15,527 nt of DNA from an uncultured Brachyspira sp. (GCF_910578695.1 NZ_CAJTQJ010000052.1:1-15527); one strand, 5' to 3'; shown: positions 1 through 7,845, counted from the first letter of the stretch. Notes: generated from the letters alone by a model not told the origin. Numbers and translations: made by a program.

Positions 1-55
1 TTTACTGCGTTTCATACCTAAATTTTAACAAATTTAAGTTATCTAGGACAGCCCC
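1..55 (-). mobile_element. possible end of an insertion sequence with first codons of a transposase
   Basis: On the minus strand, positions 55 to 36 begin GGGGCTGTCCTAGATAACTT. This resembles the terminal inverted repeats of several DDE transposon families that start GGG(G/A)CTGTCC. About 40 bases further in is TTTAGGT followed directly by ATG (15-13) and AAA CGC AGT AAA, running out of the window (M-K-R-S-K). A terminal repeat, a short leader and the start of a basic protein is how the 5' end of an IS looks. Only the end is visible, so family and integrity cannot be judged and no target duplication can be checked. Confidence 0.33.
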
Positions 56-72
56 AAAATATTTATTATACT
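45..72 (+). promoter_or_regulatory. weak candidate promoter for the first chemoreceptor
   Basis: AGGACA (45-50), 16 bases, then TATACT (67-72). The -10 match is good and the -35 is poor (lacks TT). The -35-like hexamer falls inside the putative IS end, so if both calls are right this would be a hybrid promoter formed by the insertion. No better pair was found in 1-173. Confidence 0.28.
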
Positions 73-126
73 ATAAATACACTGCAGATTAATAATATAT
101 TTTATGCTTATTATTTATCATTGAAG

Positions 127-162
127 AATTATTTAAAAAATTATTTAAAAAATTATTTAAAG
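127..162 (+). repeat. three tandem copies of a 12-bp repeat in the chemoreceptor leader
   Basis: AATTATTTAAAA occurs at 127-138 and 139-150, and with a last-base change to G at 151-162. The third copy runs into the ribosome binding site AAAGGG (159-164), which stands 9 bases before the ATG at 174. A perfect short tandem array in a leader can change copy number by slippage. Confidence 0.85.
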
Positions 163-173
163 GGTTATTTATT

Positions 174-2084
174 ATGAAGAAAATTGGTTTACAATTTCAA
201 ATTACAGTTATTATATTAATTCCAATTATTATAATGATAATAATATCAAGTACTCTATCTACATTTTATATATACAAAATAGGCAAAAATCTCTCTTATA
301 AGATTTTAGAAGAAACATCTAAAGGAGAGGCTAATTATTTAAAAATGAATTTCACACAAGAATTAAATTATTTAATAGGCTTTAAAATCAATTTAGAAAC
401 TATGTATGAAAATAATATTAAAGATATAAATATTTATAAAGAGAGTATAGATAATTTTTTTCAAGGACTTCCTCAAAATGTAAGAGGAATATTCATAGTT
501 TTTGAAACTAATACTGTAGGAAATAATATTGATTATAACAGCAAATTTAATTACTATTTATCAAGAAGCGGAGAAAAAATATTTCCGTTAAATGAATTTC
601 AAAATGATAAATATACAAAACCAATTACAACAGGAGAAAATTATATAACAGAAATATATGAATCAAATATAGATAATGAAAAGTCAATAATTTTTAGCTG
701 GAGCATACCTATAAAAAGCAGCAATAATGTTATAGGCGTTATAGGTATAGATATAGATATAAAATTTATTTATCCTATTTTAGATACTATAAAACCTTTT
801 GAAGGTACAGAAGCAGCTTTCTTTGATAATAATGGAATTGCTTTATATAATACTGTCGATTCAAGCAAAATATTCAAAAATATATATGATGCTTATCCTA
901 ACTATAAAAAATATAATGTATTAGAAAATATACAAAATAATCAAATATCAATTTTTCAAATTTACGGCTTGGGTATGAAGCAGTATTCAACTTATTTTTT
1001 TACGCCTATAGAAATTACAAAAGGAAAATATTGGGGACTTGAAATAGTAGTTCCAAACAAAGTTATTTTCAAAAATGCTTATACAGTAGTAAAAATAATA
1101 TCTGTAATATCAATAATACTTATTATTATAATATCTGTAATATTTCCTTTGATAATAAGAAATAAAATCACTGTTATAATAGGCTATATTTCAAATGATA
1201 TTAATAAAGTTGCAAACGGAGATATATCTGCAAAAATATCAGATAAATTTTTAACTATGAATAATGAATGGGGAGAAATAGCAAGAGGATTTCAATTAGC
1301 ATTAGATAATTTGAATGAAGTTGTTTCTAATGTAAAAAATTCAGCTGACAAGGTTACTGCAGAGGCAAATAAAGTTTTGATAGGAAATAATGATTTATCT
1401 CAAAGAACCGATTCGCAGGCATCTAGTTTAGAGGAAACGGCTGCATCTATGAATGAAATGGCTAGTGCTATAAAAGAATCTGCCGAAGGAGTTTCGCAAA
1501 GTACTTCTATGGTGTCAGAAGCTAAAGAGTCTTTAATCAAAGCGGGAATCATAGTAGAAGACAGTGTAAATAAAATGAATGATGTTTATGAATCAAGTAC
1601 TAAAATAATAGACATTACAAAACTTATAGAGGATATAGCATTTCAAACTAATATACTTGCCCTTAATGCTTCAGTGGAGGCTGCAAGGGCTGGAGATCAA
1701 GGAAAAGGATTTGCTGTTGTAGCAAGCGAAGTTAGAAATTTAGCACAGAATACTCAGGAATCTGTAAAAAATATTACGGCATTAATAAATGACAGTACAG
1801 ACAAAATACATTTAGCTGCTAAAAGCGTACAAGAATCAAAAGAAATATTTGATGATATATCCGCTAAAATGGATAGTGCATCAAATATAATGGAAAGGAT
1901 AAATATAGCCGCTCAGGAACAGCAGAAAGGAATAGAACAGGTAAATACTGCTATTAATAATATGGATTCTTCAGTACAAAAAAATGCTTTTTTAGTGGAG
2001 GAAGCTGCTGCTGCTTCTCAGTCGCTCCTTAATGAATCCAATGAATTGATGAATACTATAGAATATTTTAAATTAAAAAGTTAA
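174..2084 (+). CDS. methyl-accepting chemotaxis protein, dCache sensor type
   Basis: Transmembrane chemoreceptor of 636 residues that should sense small molecules in the periplasm and control CheA/CheW in the cytoplasm. A first membrane helix lies at about 8-33. A periplasmic sensor follows (about 38-298, with the W-x-I-P-I / IGVIGIDI pattern of dCache domains). The second helix is at about 303-328, a HAMP region at about 331-385, and then the signalling coiled coil. The hairpin tip (about 483-524) contains the family signature EAARAGDQGKGFAVVASEV. Methylation-type helices (SSLEETAASMNEMA) are present. There is no NWETF-like CheR tether: the protein ends YFKLKS. The start at 174 has AAAGGG 9 bases upstream. 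From codon 401 onward it is nearly identical to the next gene. The ligand cannot be deduced. Confidence 0.96.
   Translation: MKKIGLQFQITVIILIPIIIMIIISSTLSTFYIYKIGKNLSYKILEETSKGEANYLKMNFTQELNYLIGFKINLETMYENNIKDINIYKESIDNFFQGLPQNVRGIFIVFETNTVGNNIDYNSKFNYYLSRSGEKIFPLNEFQNDKYTKPITTGENYITEIYESNIDNEKSIIFSWSIPIKSSNNVIGVIGIDIDIKFIYPILDTIKPFEGTEAAFFDNNGIALYNTVDSSKIFKNIYDAYPNYKKYNVLENIQNNQISIFQIYGLGMKQYSTYFFTPIEITKGKYWGLEIVVPNKVIFKNAYTVVKIISVISIILIIIISVIFPLIIRNKITVIIGYISNDINKVANGDISAKISDKFLTMNNEWGEIARGFQLALDNLNEVVSNVKNSADKVTAEANKVLIGNNDLSQRTDSQASSLEETAASMNEMASAIKESAEGVSQSTSMVSEAKESLIKAGIIVEDSVNKMNDVYESSTKIIDITKLIEDIAFQTNILALNASVEAARAGDQGKGFAVVASEVRNLAQNTQESVKNITALINDSTDKIHLAAKSVQESKEIFDDISAKMDSASNIMERINIAAQEQQKGIEQVNTAINNMDSSVQKNAFLVEEAAAASQSLLNESNELMNTIEYFKLKS
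1374..2084 (+). repeat. homogenised 711-bp direct repeat, copy 1 (chemoreceptor signalling domain)
   Basis: Aligns without gaps to 3448-4158 at an offset of 2074 bases. Codons 401-605 encode 205 consecutive identical residues with about six DNA differences, all at third positions. The run 1515-1897 (383 bases) is identical. Upstream of 1374 similarity falls away abruptly, and the last ~30 codons carry several differences. Confidence 0.93.
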
Positions 2085-2205
2085 ATGCAATTCATATAAC
2101 AGATTTTATATGTTTTTATTCTATAAAATATTAGTTTAAATAAATTTTATAATTGAAATATATACGGGAGTTATGTATAATATAAAAAAAATGTTAGGAT
2201 TTCTT

Positions 2206-4158
2206 ATGTTTAAAAAGGTCAGCCTTAAAGTAAAAATTAGTTTAATTATATTAGTTCCTTTGATTACAATGACAGCAATATCAAATATAGTCAATATTGT
2301 TTATGTGCAAAATATAAGCAGTAAATTATCATATAAAATTCTTGAAGAAACTGCAAAGAGAGAAGGCAGTAAATTAACAGCTGTATTAAAAGAAGATTTT
2401 TACAGTCTAAAAGCAATTAAATATACAATAGAAAATATGTATAGTTCTGGAATAGCTGATAGAAGAGCTTATGAGAGACTGATAGATGATTTTTTGAATA
2501 TAATGCCTCAGACAGTTGCAGGAATGATGATTATATTTGAACCGAATATATTAGGAAATGATGCTGATTATATCAATACATATCCGCTAACCAGAGGACA
2601 GCAGGCATATTATATATCAAGAACATCTGATAATAAAATAATTTCAAAAACAGTTAGTATGCAGGACTTAAATGGGGATTATTATAGAGAAACAATTATG
2701 AAATCTAGCGAATACTTAACAGGGGTATATAATTTTGATGTCGGCAATAACAATATGGTAAAAATGTATACTTGGGCTATTCCTATAATTTATCGAAATA
2801 AGGTTATAGGTGTTATAACAGCAGATGTGAAGCTTGAAACATTAAATGAAACTATGAAAAGTATAAGCCCTTTTGAAAATTCAGAAGGACTTTTATATGA
2901 TCATAATGGAAATTTTTTATATGATTCAGGCTCTGATAATAATTTAACTAAAAATATGTATGATGTTTATCCTCAGTATAAGGCTCATCAAGTATTTGAA
3001 AATGCATCTAAAGGAAATATATCATATTTTTCTGACTATACTGAATATTATAAAGGAAAAGCAACATACTTATTTATTCCTGTAGAAGTTATAGACGGCA
3101 AATATTGGATACTTGAATTAATGGCGGCAAATTCTTCTATATTCAGAGAAAGCAATATGATTAGAAATATTATGATTATAATATTTTTATTAATTATAAC
3201 AATAAGCTCTATTATGATTCCGTATATAATAAAAAGAAAAGTTACAAGTATAATAGGATATTTGGCTAGAGATATATCAAGAATATATAAAGGGGATATA
3301 TCTTTCAAAATTTCTAAAAAGTTCTTAAGTATGAATGATGAATGGGGAGAAATAGCAAACGGATTAGAAAATACATTAAGCAGTTTAAATAAAGTTGTAA
3401 CTGTAGTAAAAAATTCTGCAGAAAATGTTTCTATTGCTGCCAATCAAGTTTTGATAGGAAATAATGATTTATCTCAAAGAACTGATTCTCAGGCATCTAG
3501 TTTAGAAGAAACGGCTGCATCTATGAATGAAATGGCTAGTGCTATAAAAGAATCTGCCGAAGGAGTTTCGCAAAGTACTTCTATGGTATCAGAAGCTAAA
3601 GAGTCTTTAATCAAAGCGGGAATCATAGTAGAAGACAGTGTAAATAAAATGAATGATGTTTATGAATCAAGTACTAAAATAATAGACATTACAAAACTTA
3701 TAGAGGATATAGCATTTCAAACTAATATACTTGCCCTTAATGCTTCAGTGGAGGCTGCAAGGGCTGGAGATCAAGGAAAAGGATTTGCTGTTGTAGCAAG
3801 CGAAGTTAGAAATTTAGCACAGAATACTCAGGAATCTGTAAAAAATATTACGGCATTAATAAATGACAGTACAGACAAAATACATTTAGCTGCTAAAAGC
3901 GTACAAGAATCAAAAGAAATATTTGATGATATATCCGCTAAAATGGATAGTGCATCAAATATAATGGAAAGAATAAATATAGCCGCTCAGGAACAGCAGA
4001 AAGGTATAGAACAGGTAAATACTGCTATTAATAATATGGATTCTTCAGTACAAAAAAATGCTTCTTTAGTGGAGGAAGCTACAGCTGCTTCTCAGTCGCT
4101 CCTTAATGAATCCAATGAATTGATAAATACTATAGAATACTTTCAATTAAGAAAATAA
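2206..4158 (+). CDS. methyl-accepting chemotaxis protein, dCache sensor type (paralogue)
   Basis: Second chemoreceptor, 650 residues from the start chosen here. Order: membrane helix (about 8-30), periplasmic dCache-like sensor (with W-A-I-P-I and IGVITADV), second membrane helix, HAMP, and a signalling domain carrying the EAARAGDQGKGFAVVASEV tip. ATG 2206 was chosen because TTAGGA (2194-2199) lies 6 bases before it and the protein then begins MFKKVSLKVKIS, in register with the first receptor's MKKIGLQFQIT. An upstream in-frame ATG at 2173 has GGGAG only 2 bases away and would add 11 residues before the membrane helix. The gene follows the first receptor after 121 bases. The sensor halves are clearly diverged, so the two probably read different ligands through the same output module. 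Confidence 0.95.
   Translation: MFKKVSLKVKISLIILVPLITMTAISNIVNIVYVQNISSKLSYKILEETAKREGSKLTAVLKEDFYSLKAIKYTIENMYSSGIADRRAYERLIDDFLNIMPQTVAGMMIIFEPNILGNDADYINTYPLTRGQQAYYISRTSDNKIISKTVSMQDLNGDYYRETIMKSSEYLTGVYNFDVGNNNMVKMYTWAIPIIYRNKVIGVITADVKLETLNETMKSISPFENSEGLLYDHNGNFLYDSGSDNNLTKNMYDVYPQYKAHQVFENASKGNISYFSDYTEYYKGKATYLFIPVEVIDGKYWILELMAANSSIFRESNMIRNIMIIIFLLIITISSIMIPYIIKRKVTSIIGYLARDISRIYKGDISFKISKKFLSMNDEWGEIANGLENTLSSLNKVVTVVKNSAENVSIAANQVLIGNNDLSQRTDSQASSLEETAASMNEMASAIKESAEGVSQSTSMVSEAKESLIKAGIIVEDSVNKMNDVYESSTKIIDITKLIEDIAFQTNILALNASVEAARAGDQGKGFAVVASEVRNLAQNTQESVKNITALINDSTDKIHLAAKSVQESKEIFDDISAKMDSASNIMERINIAAQEQQKGIEQVNTAINNMDSSVQKNASLVEEATAASQSLLNESNELINTIEYFQLRK
3448..4158 (+). 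repeat. homogenised 711-bp direct repeat, copy 2 (chemoreceptor signalling domain)
   Basis: Partner of 1374-2084. The sharp left boundary lies between the HAMP linker and codon 415 of this gene. Near-identity at silent sites indicates recent duplication or gene conversion, not selection on the protein alone. Confidence 0.93.
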
Positions 4159-4182
4159 GATTTAAATGCTAAAAAGCTAAAT

Positions 4183-4244
4183 ATAAAAATTATGAGCGTC
4201 TGACATTCGTAGAATGGCAGAAAATTAAAGCTCATAATTTTTAT
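4183..4244 (+). repeat. structured hairpin repeat, copy 1; probable terminator of the second chemoreceptor
   Basis: A perfect 15-bp inverted repeat (4183-4197 with 4230-4244, ATAAAAATTATGAGC and its complement) encloses an inner hairpin: TCTGACATTC (4199-4208), loop GTA, GAATGGCAGA (4212-4221). The inner stem has one A/G mismatch. The 3' arm of the outer stem ends in T5, so it can act as a terminator. The element starts 24 bases after the stop at 4158. The inner hairpin recurs at 4281-4303. Confidence 0.7.
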
Positions 4245-4267
4245 TAGCAATAATAAAAAAAATAAAA

Positions 4268-4324
4268 AAACTTGTGAGTGCCTGACATTCACAGAATGGC
4301 GGGATATCATTAACGAACAAGTTT
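4268..4324 (+). repeat. structured hairpin repeat, copy 2, upstream of the M50 protease
   Basis: Outer stem AAACTTGT (4268-4275) with ACAAGTTT (4317-4324). Inner hairpin CCTGACATTC (4281-4290), loop ACA, GAATGGCGGG (4294-4303). The CTGACATTC and GAATGGC cores match copy 1, including the same A/G mismatch. One base-pair position changes from T-A to C-G with both partners altered, and another from T-A to T-G, so pairing is kept. The outer stem sequence is unrelated to copy 1. No T-run follows, so this copy is a poor terminator. Confidence 0.6.
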
Positions 4325-4362
4325 AATAATAAAAACTAATAATTTTAAGGAAATGATGAAAA

Positions 4363-5100
4363 ATGATTAATGAAATATTTTCCAGCAGATTATCAATAGG
4401 AATAATATCATATATAGTGTTTATAGTATCTGCAAGCACTCATGAATATTCGCATGCCAAGACAGCATTCATATTCGGAGACAGAACCGCTATGGATATG
4501 GGAAGACTTACTCTAAATCCTATAGCTCATATTGACATATTAGGAAGCGTAGTACTTCCGATAATAGCGGCTGTTACAGGAATTCCTGTTATAGGCTGGA
4601 TGAAAGCTGTACCTGTAAATCCTTATAATTTTAATAATTTTGAAAGAGATCAGGCTTTAGTTTCATTTGCAGGTCCTTTTGCTAATCTAATGATTGCTGC
4701 TGTTTCTTTTATAATAATGAAAATACTAACATTTACTGCAGACGGTACTTTTTTAATATATAAGATTATAATAATATTAGAACAAAATTCAAATATAGTT
4801 TCTAATATTTTTCTTAATGCCCTGCCTGTAATTTTAACTATGCTGCTGATGTTTTATACTATAAATATAATGCTTATGTTTTTTAATTTACTGCCATTTC
4901 CTCCGCTAGACGGCGGATGGATACTAAGATTTTTCTTATCGCCAAAAGGCAAAAATACTTATGATAAAATATATCCTTATGGATTTTTAATACTTTATAC
5001 ATTATTGTTCTTTGGAATATTAAGAACTATACTAGGATTTATACAAACTATATCTCAATATTTATTGGGTGATTCTATAAATATTATATTCTCTATATAA
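4363..5100 (+). CDS. site-2 protease family (M50) membrane metalloprotease
   Basis: Multi-pass integral membrane protein of 245 residues that should cut substrates within the membrane. The zinc-binding HEYSH is at residues 27-31 in the first hydrophobic segment. The third zinc ligand motif NLLPFPPLDGG is at about 175-185 (D183). Membrane segments are visible at about 10-25, 58-75, 100-122, 150-175 and 205-230. The length suits the short bacterial M50B group (YwhC/Rv-type), which lacks PDZ domains. The start has AAGGAA (4347-4352) 10 bases upstream. A closer ATG at 4353 runs into a stop after four codons. It stands alone and faces the envelope operon, with stop codons separated by 4 bases. The substrate is unknown. 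Confidence 0.9.
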   Translation: MINEIFSSRLSIGIISYIVFIVSASTHEYSHAKTAFIFGDRTAMDMGRLTLNPIAHIDILGSVVLPIIAAVTGIPVIGWMKAVPVNPYNFNNFERDQALVSFAGPFANLMIAAVSFIIMKILTFTADGTFLIYKIIIILEQNSNIVSNIFLNALPVILTMLLMFYTINIMLMFFNLLPFPPLDGGWILRFFLSPKGKNTYDKIYPYGFLILYTLLFFGILRTILGFIQTISQYLLGDSINIIFSI

Positions 5101-5104
5101 TTTA

Positions 5105-5983
5105 CTATTTTTTATGACCTTTTAATTTAGGAGAGTAGAACATATATTCTATTGAAAAATTAAAATTTGAAGTATTAGGTGCATAGCCTTTTCCCCATAC
5201 AACTTTATGATATGATACTGTCATATATAAAAAGTCAGATATTGTAGCTTTAAATTTAACAAAAGGCTCTACATACGAGAAATTAGATTTTTTAGTATAT
5301 GGAAATACAAAAGTAACTCCTGTATACAAAGTAATAAAAGGCGAAGTTATAATTTCTACAGCTGCCGATAATTCTCCTATATTAAAAATATCTTCTAATA
5401 AATTATCTCTAGTATCAAATGTATATGCAAATAAGAAGTTCACAGGTATTACTTTAGGAACCCCTGCAAGCATTATAGTAGCATATATATTCATAGGATT
5501 TTTAATTTCTGAATATATATGATTATTTTTCATAAAACTATAGCTTAACCCAGCTTTAACTCCTATAGATAAATACCAATCTAAAAGAGTTGCTTTGATA
5601 AATGTATTAATAGAGTCAAAATTGAAAGCATCTGTCATATTTGTTGCACTAGTTATATCATTTCTTGAATCTTGTCTTTGGTATGTAAAGCCTGCCGATA
5701 CTCCAATTTCTAAATATTTAATAGGTCTTACTGAAAAATAAGGCATAAAGGTAAAATATAAATCTCTTCTGCTTATATTTTGATTATGAGGATCTAAAGT
5801 ATATAAAGTACCATTATCAAACCAAGAATTATATTCAGAAAATATGCCGCCTATACCAACAGAAAATATTTTATTTTTTCGTATATGAGGAGATACATCA
5901 AAATCAAAATCGTTTCTTCTTGCAAAAGAAATTTGATAAAAAAGACATAATATAAAAAATATAATAAATAATTTATTTTTCAT
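5105..5983 (-). CDS. exported beta-rich protein, probable outer-membrane barrel
   Basis: 292 residues. A clear signal peptide (MKNKLFIIFFILCLFYQISFA, about 1-21) is followed by alternating hydrophobic and aromatic stretches typical of beta strands. Examples are YLEIGVSAGFTY, FSVGIGGIF, WYLSIGVKAGLSYSF and FITLYTGVTFVFPY. No enzymatic motif is recognised and the family is not known to me. The C-terminus (YMFYSPKLKGHKK) lacks the usual terminal aromatic of barrel proteins, so a barrel assignment is an inference. It is the last gene of the leftward operon, 18 bases after the SurA-like chaperone gene. That fits a client of the chaperone. There is no good Shine-Dalgarno, so translation may depend on coupling. 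Confidence 0.75.
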   Translation of the reverse strand: MKNKLFIIFFILCLFYQISFARRNDFDFDVSPHIRKNKIFSVGIGGIFSEYNSWFDNGTLYTLDPHNQNISRRDLYFTFMPYFSVRPIKYLEIGVSAGFTYQRQDSRNDITSATNMTDAFNFDSINTFIKATLLDWYLSIGVKAGLSYSFMKNNHIYSEIKNPMNIYATIMLAGVPKVIPVNFLFAYTFDTRDNLLEDIFNIGELSAAVEIITSPFITLYTGVTFVFPYTKKSNFSYVEPFVKFKATISDFLYMTVSYHKVVWGKGYAPNTSNFNFSIEYMFYSPKLKGHKK

Positions 5984-6001
5984 AATTTATTAATTAGTAA
6001 A

Positions 6002-7078
6002 TCACTTTTTATTTAATAATAAGTCAAGATTTTTTTCTATATTATATCTATATCTCAAATCTGTAACTAATATCTGATATTTCTGCTGAGTTTTGGCTTC
6101 TGTCACCAAAGAGGCTAATGCTTTCTGAGCATCTGCATAAGGTAAAGAATCTATATTATACATTTTACCATATCTTTCATAAGCTTCATTTATTTCTTCT
6201 TCTGTAGGTATAGGAATAGATTCTCTTATAGTTTTATCTATATAATTTGCCGTTACAGCATTTCTAGTTAAGAAATTTTCTATAGCTTTTGCCTGAGGGG
6301 TATCATAAAAACCTGCTTTTTTAGCCTCATACACCATAACTTCACGGGCTACAAAAGCCTTGAACATACCATCTCTAGCCTGAATTCTCAATGCAGCAGG
6401 TATATTTGCACCAGCCTGCTTTAAAGATTCATTAAACATATCATTGAATTCAGATAAAGGTATAGTTTCATCTTCTATTGTAATGCAAGGATCTGAAGTA
6501 ACTGAATATTTCAAATTATAATTAGTCTTTGCTGATTCTAATATTTTATCATATTCATTACGCATACGCTCCTGCAAAATAGTAGTTTCTATTTCCATAG
6601 CTACCTGCTCATAAGCAACATTATGACCTACAGATGCCTGTATTCTAGCTCTATTATTATTAAAAAACCTTCTTTTTTCCGCATCAGTAACAACAGCGAA
6701 ATCATCGCTTACTTTTTCCTGCATATAAAGCTGAGATAATTGATTATCTCTTTCTTTAGAAATTAAATTAATAATTTCTTCATCTTTATCATAACCTTCT
6801 TCAACTGCTTTAAGGTATACAAGTTCCTGATCTATAATTTGAGAAGCAAACTGCCATAATTGAAAATCATTTGTAAGAAGCATATTTACAGCATTATCAG
6901 GAGCACCTCTCAAAACTGTAAGATTTGATATTTCAGATAAGCAGTCCTCAACAGTCATAATTTTTTTTACATTACCTTGAGAATCTCTTATTCTTATTAC
7001 CCAATTGGTATCATCTGAATATAAAAATAAACTTGATATAGTTGTAAATAAAAGTGCTAAAAATATTTTTTTCATCAT
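6002..7078 (-). CDS. SurA-like periplasmic chaperone with a duplicated N-domain
   Basis: 358 residues from ATG 7078, chosen because AGGA (7093-7090) lies 11 bases upstream and the product then begins with a signal peptide (MMKKIFLALLFTTISSLFLYS). A TTG at 7102 would add eight residues and overlap the preceding stop, but has no ribosome site. The mature protein is helical and charged. It appears to hold two copies of a SurA_N-like unit, about 40-192 and 197-350. Each unit runs F-x-x-x-(I/V)-x-x-(Q/R)-E-(L/V)-(M/V)-Y-x-(A/K), then a helix, then V/I-(T/P)-(D/T)-x-E, ending in a Y-N-(L/I)-(K/E) segment. No parvulin PPIase domain is seen, so isomerase activity is doubtful. Its likely role is carrying or folding exported proteins such as the next gene's product. 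Confidence 0.72.
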   Translation of the reverse strand: MMKKIFLALLFTTISSLFLYSDDTNWVIRIRDSQGNVKKIMTVEDCLSEISNLTVLRGAPDNAVNMLLTNDFQLWQFASQIIDQELVYLKAVEEGYDKDEEIINLISKERDNQLSQLYMQEKVSDDFAVVTDAEKRRFFNNNRARIQASVGHNVAYEQVAMEIETTILQERMRNEYDKILESAKTNYNLKYSVTSDPCITIEDETIPLSEFNDMFNESLKQAGANIPAALRIQARDGMFKAFVAREVMVYEAKKAGFYDTPQAKAIENFLTRNAVTANYIDKTIRESIPIPTEEEINEAYERYGKMYNIDSLPYADAQKALASLVTEAKTQQKYQILVTDLRYRYNIEKNLDLLLNKK

Positions 7079-7098
7079 AGTAAAGCAGTTCCTAATTA

Positions 7099-7515
7099 TC
7101 AATCATAATCTTCATCATCATCTTGGGTGAAATCATCTTTTTTCTTATTTTTACTTTTGCTTTTAAATAAAGCAAATATAGATTTGAATATATTAATAAT
7201 ACTAAAATTATTAGATATATTTTCAGTTATACTGCTGAAATTATTAAAACTAGCAGATAAACTGTTAAAGGAATCATGTATATTATCTAATGTTATTTTC
7301 ACTTTGTTTGCTTCATCATTAACTATATTGGTAATACCATTAATTTTTTCACTAATAGATTCAACATTTTCAAGTATTCTGTCAAATCTATTAGTAAATC
7401 TAAAATATCCGGCAAGTAAAACAAAAAATATGCCAAGAACTAATATCAATATAGATATAGATATAAAAGCCAAAGATATAGCTATAACATTAATTTGAAA
7501 TGTAATATCTTGCAT
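7099..7515 (-). CDS. DUF948-like single-pass membrane protein with coiled coil
   Basis: 138 residues. An N-terminal membrane helix at about 8-36 (VIAISLAFISISILILVLGI...) is followed by a long amphipathic region. This has regularly spaced N, I and S residues (DRILENVESISEKINGI, and similar to about 110) typical of DUF948/YtxG-type coiled coils. The tail is lysine-rich and then acidic (KSKSKNKKKDD, ending DDDEDYD). The gene starts 6 bases after the YtxH-like stop, implying coupled translation. The pairing of a DUF948 protein with a YtxH protein also occurs as ytxG-ytxH in Bacillus, which supports both calls. The molecular function is unknown. Confidence 0.75.
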   Translation of the reverse strand: MQDITFQINVIAISLAFISISILILVLGIFFVLLAGYFRFTNRFDRILENVESISEKINGITNIVNDEANKVKITLDNIHDSFNSLSASFNNFSSITENISNNFSIINIFKSIFALFKSKSKNKKKDDFTQDDDEDYD

Positions 7516-7521
7516 ATTTTA

Positions 7522-7785
7522 TTATTCTTCTACCTCTTCAGAAGATTTTTTCTTCCTTTTTTCAATAAAATCATTAGTTTTTTCTTTGCCTTTTTCAACT
7601 AGTTCAGAAGTTTTTAATACGCCTCTATGATAAATATCATCTACTTTATACTTGATATTATCCATAGTTTCTTTAATATCTTCTCTAGTCTCATCGCCTG
7701 CTTTTGGTGCAAATAATACACCTAATGCTACACCAGCTGTCACGCCCAATAAAAATGAAAACATCCCTGATACTTCTTTAGACAT
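7522..7785 (-). CDS. YtxH domain protein
   Basis: 87 residues with the YtxH signature: a short N-terminal membrane segment rich in small residues (FLLGVTAGVALGVLFAPKAG, about 11-30) followed at once by DETREDIKE. The rest is a charged amphipathic helix up to the lysine/glutamate-rich end. The ribosome binding site is near ideal: AGGAGG (7796-7791) 5 bases before the ATG. It is the first gene of the leftward operon and lies directly behind a good promoter. In other bacteria YtxH proteins are linked to general stress, but nothing here shows such control. Confidence 0.85.
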   Translation of the reverse strand: MSKEVSGMFSFLLGVTAGVALGVLFAPKAGDETREDIKETMDNIKYKVDDIYHRGVLKTSELVEKGKEKTNDFIEKRKKKSSEEVEE

Positions 7786-7816
7786 AATATCCTCCTAGTT
7801 TAAGTAACTTATTTTA

Positions 7817-7845
7817 ATATTAAATTTAATTTTTATTTTTGTCAA
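7817..7845 (-). promoter_or_regulatory. promoter of the YtxH-DUF948-SurA-like-barrel operon
   Basis: On the minus strand, TTGACA (7845-7840) is a perfect -35. After 17 bases comes TAATAT (7822-7817), a 4/6 -10. The predicted start near 7810 leaves about 25 bases before ATG 7785. Confidence 0.7.

Noticed and set aside
2173..2205. ATG 2173 as start of the second chemoreceptor
   Set aside because: GGGAG is only 2 bases before it. ATG 2206 has TTAGGA at 6 bases and aligns with the start of the first receptor.
3048..3443. 131-codon open frame antisense to the second chemoreceptor
   Set aside because: It lies wholly within a well-supported gene, has no ribosome site, and its hydrophobic content is what reversed AT-rich membrane coding gives. 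The same applies to open frames opposite the DUF948-like, glycosyltransferase, M20 and permease genes.
4183..4324. Repeats at 4183-4324 as a CRISPR array
   Set aside because: Only two units. They differ in their outer stems, have no spacer of constant length, and no cas gene is near.
7079..7102. TTG 7102 as start of the SurA-like gene
   Set aside because: It would overlap the preceding stop (TTGA) and place eight residues before the signal peptide, and it has no ribosome site. ATG 7078 has AGGA 11 bases upstream.
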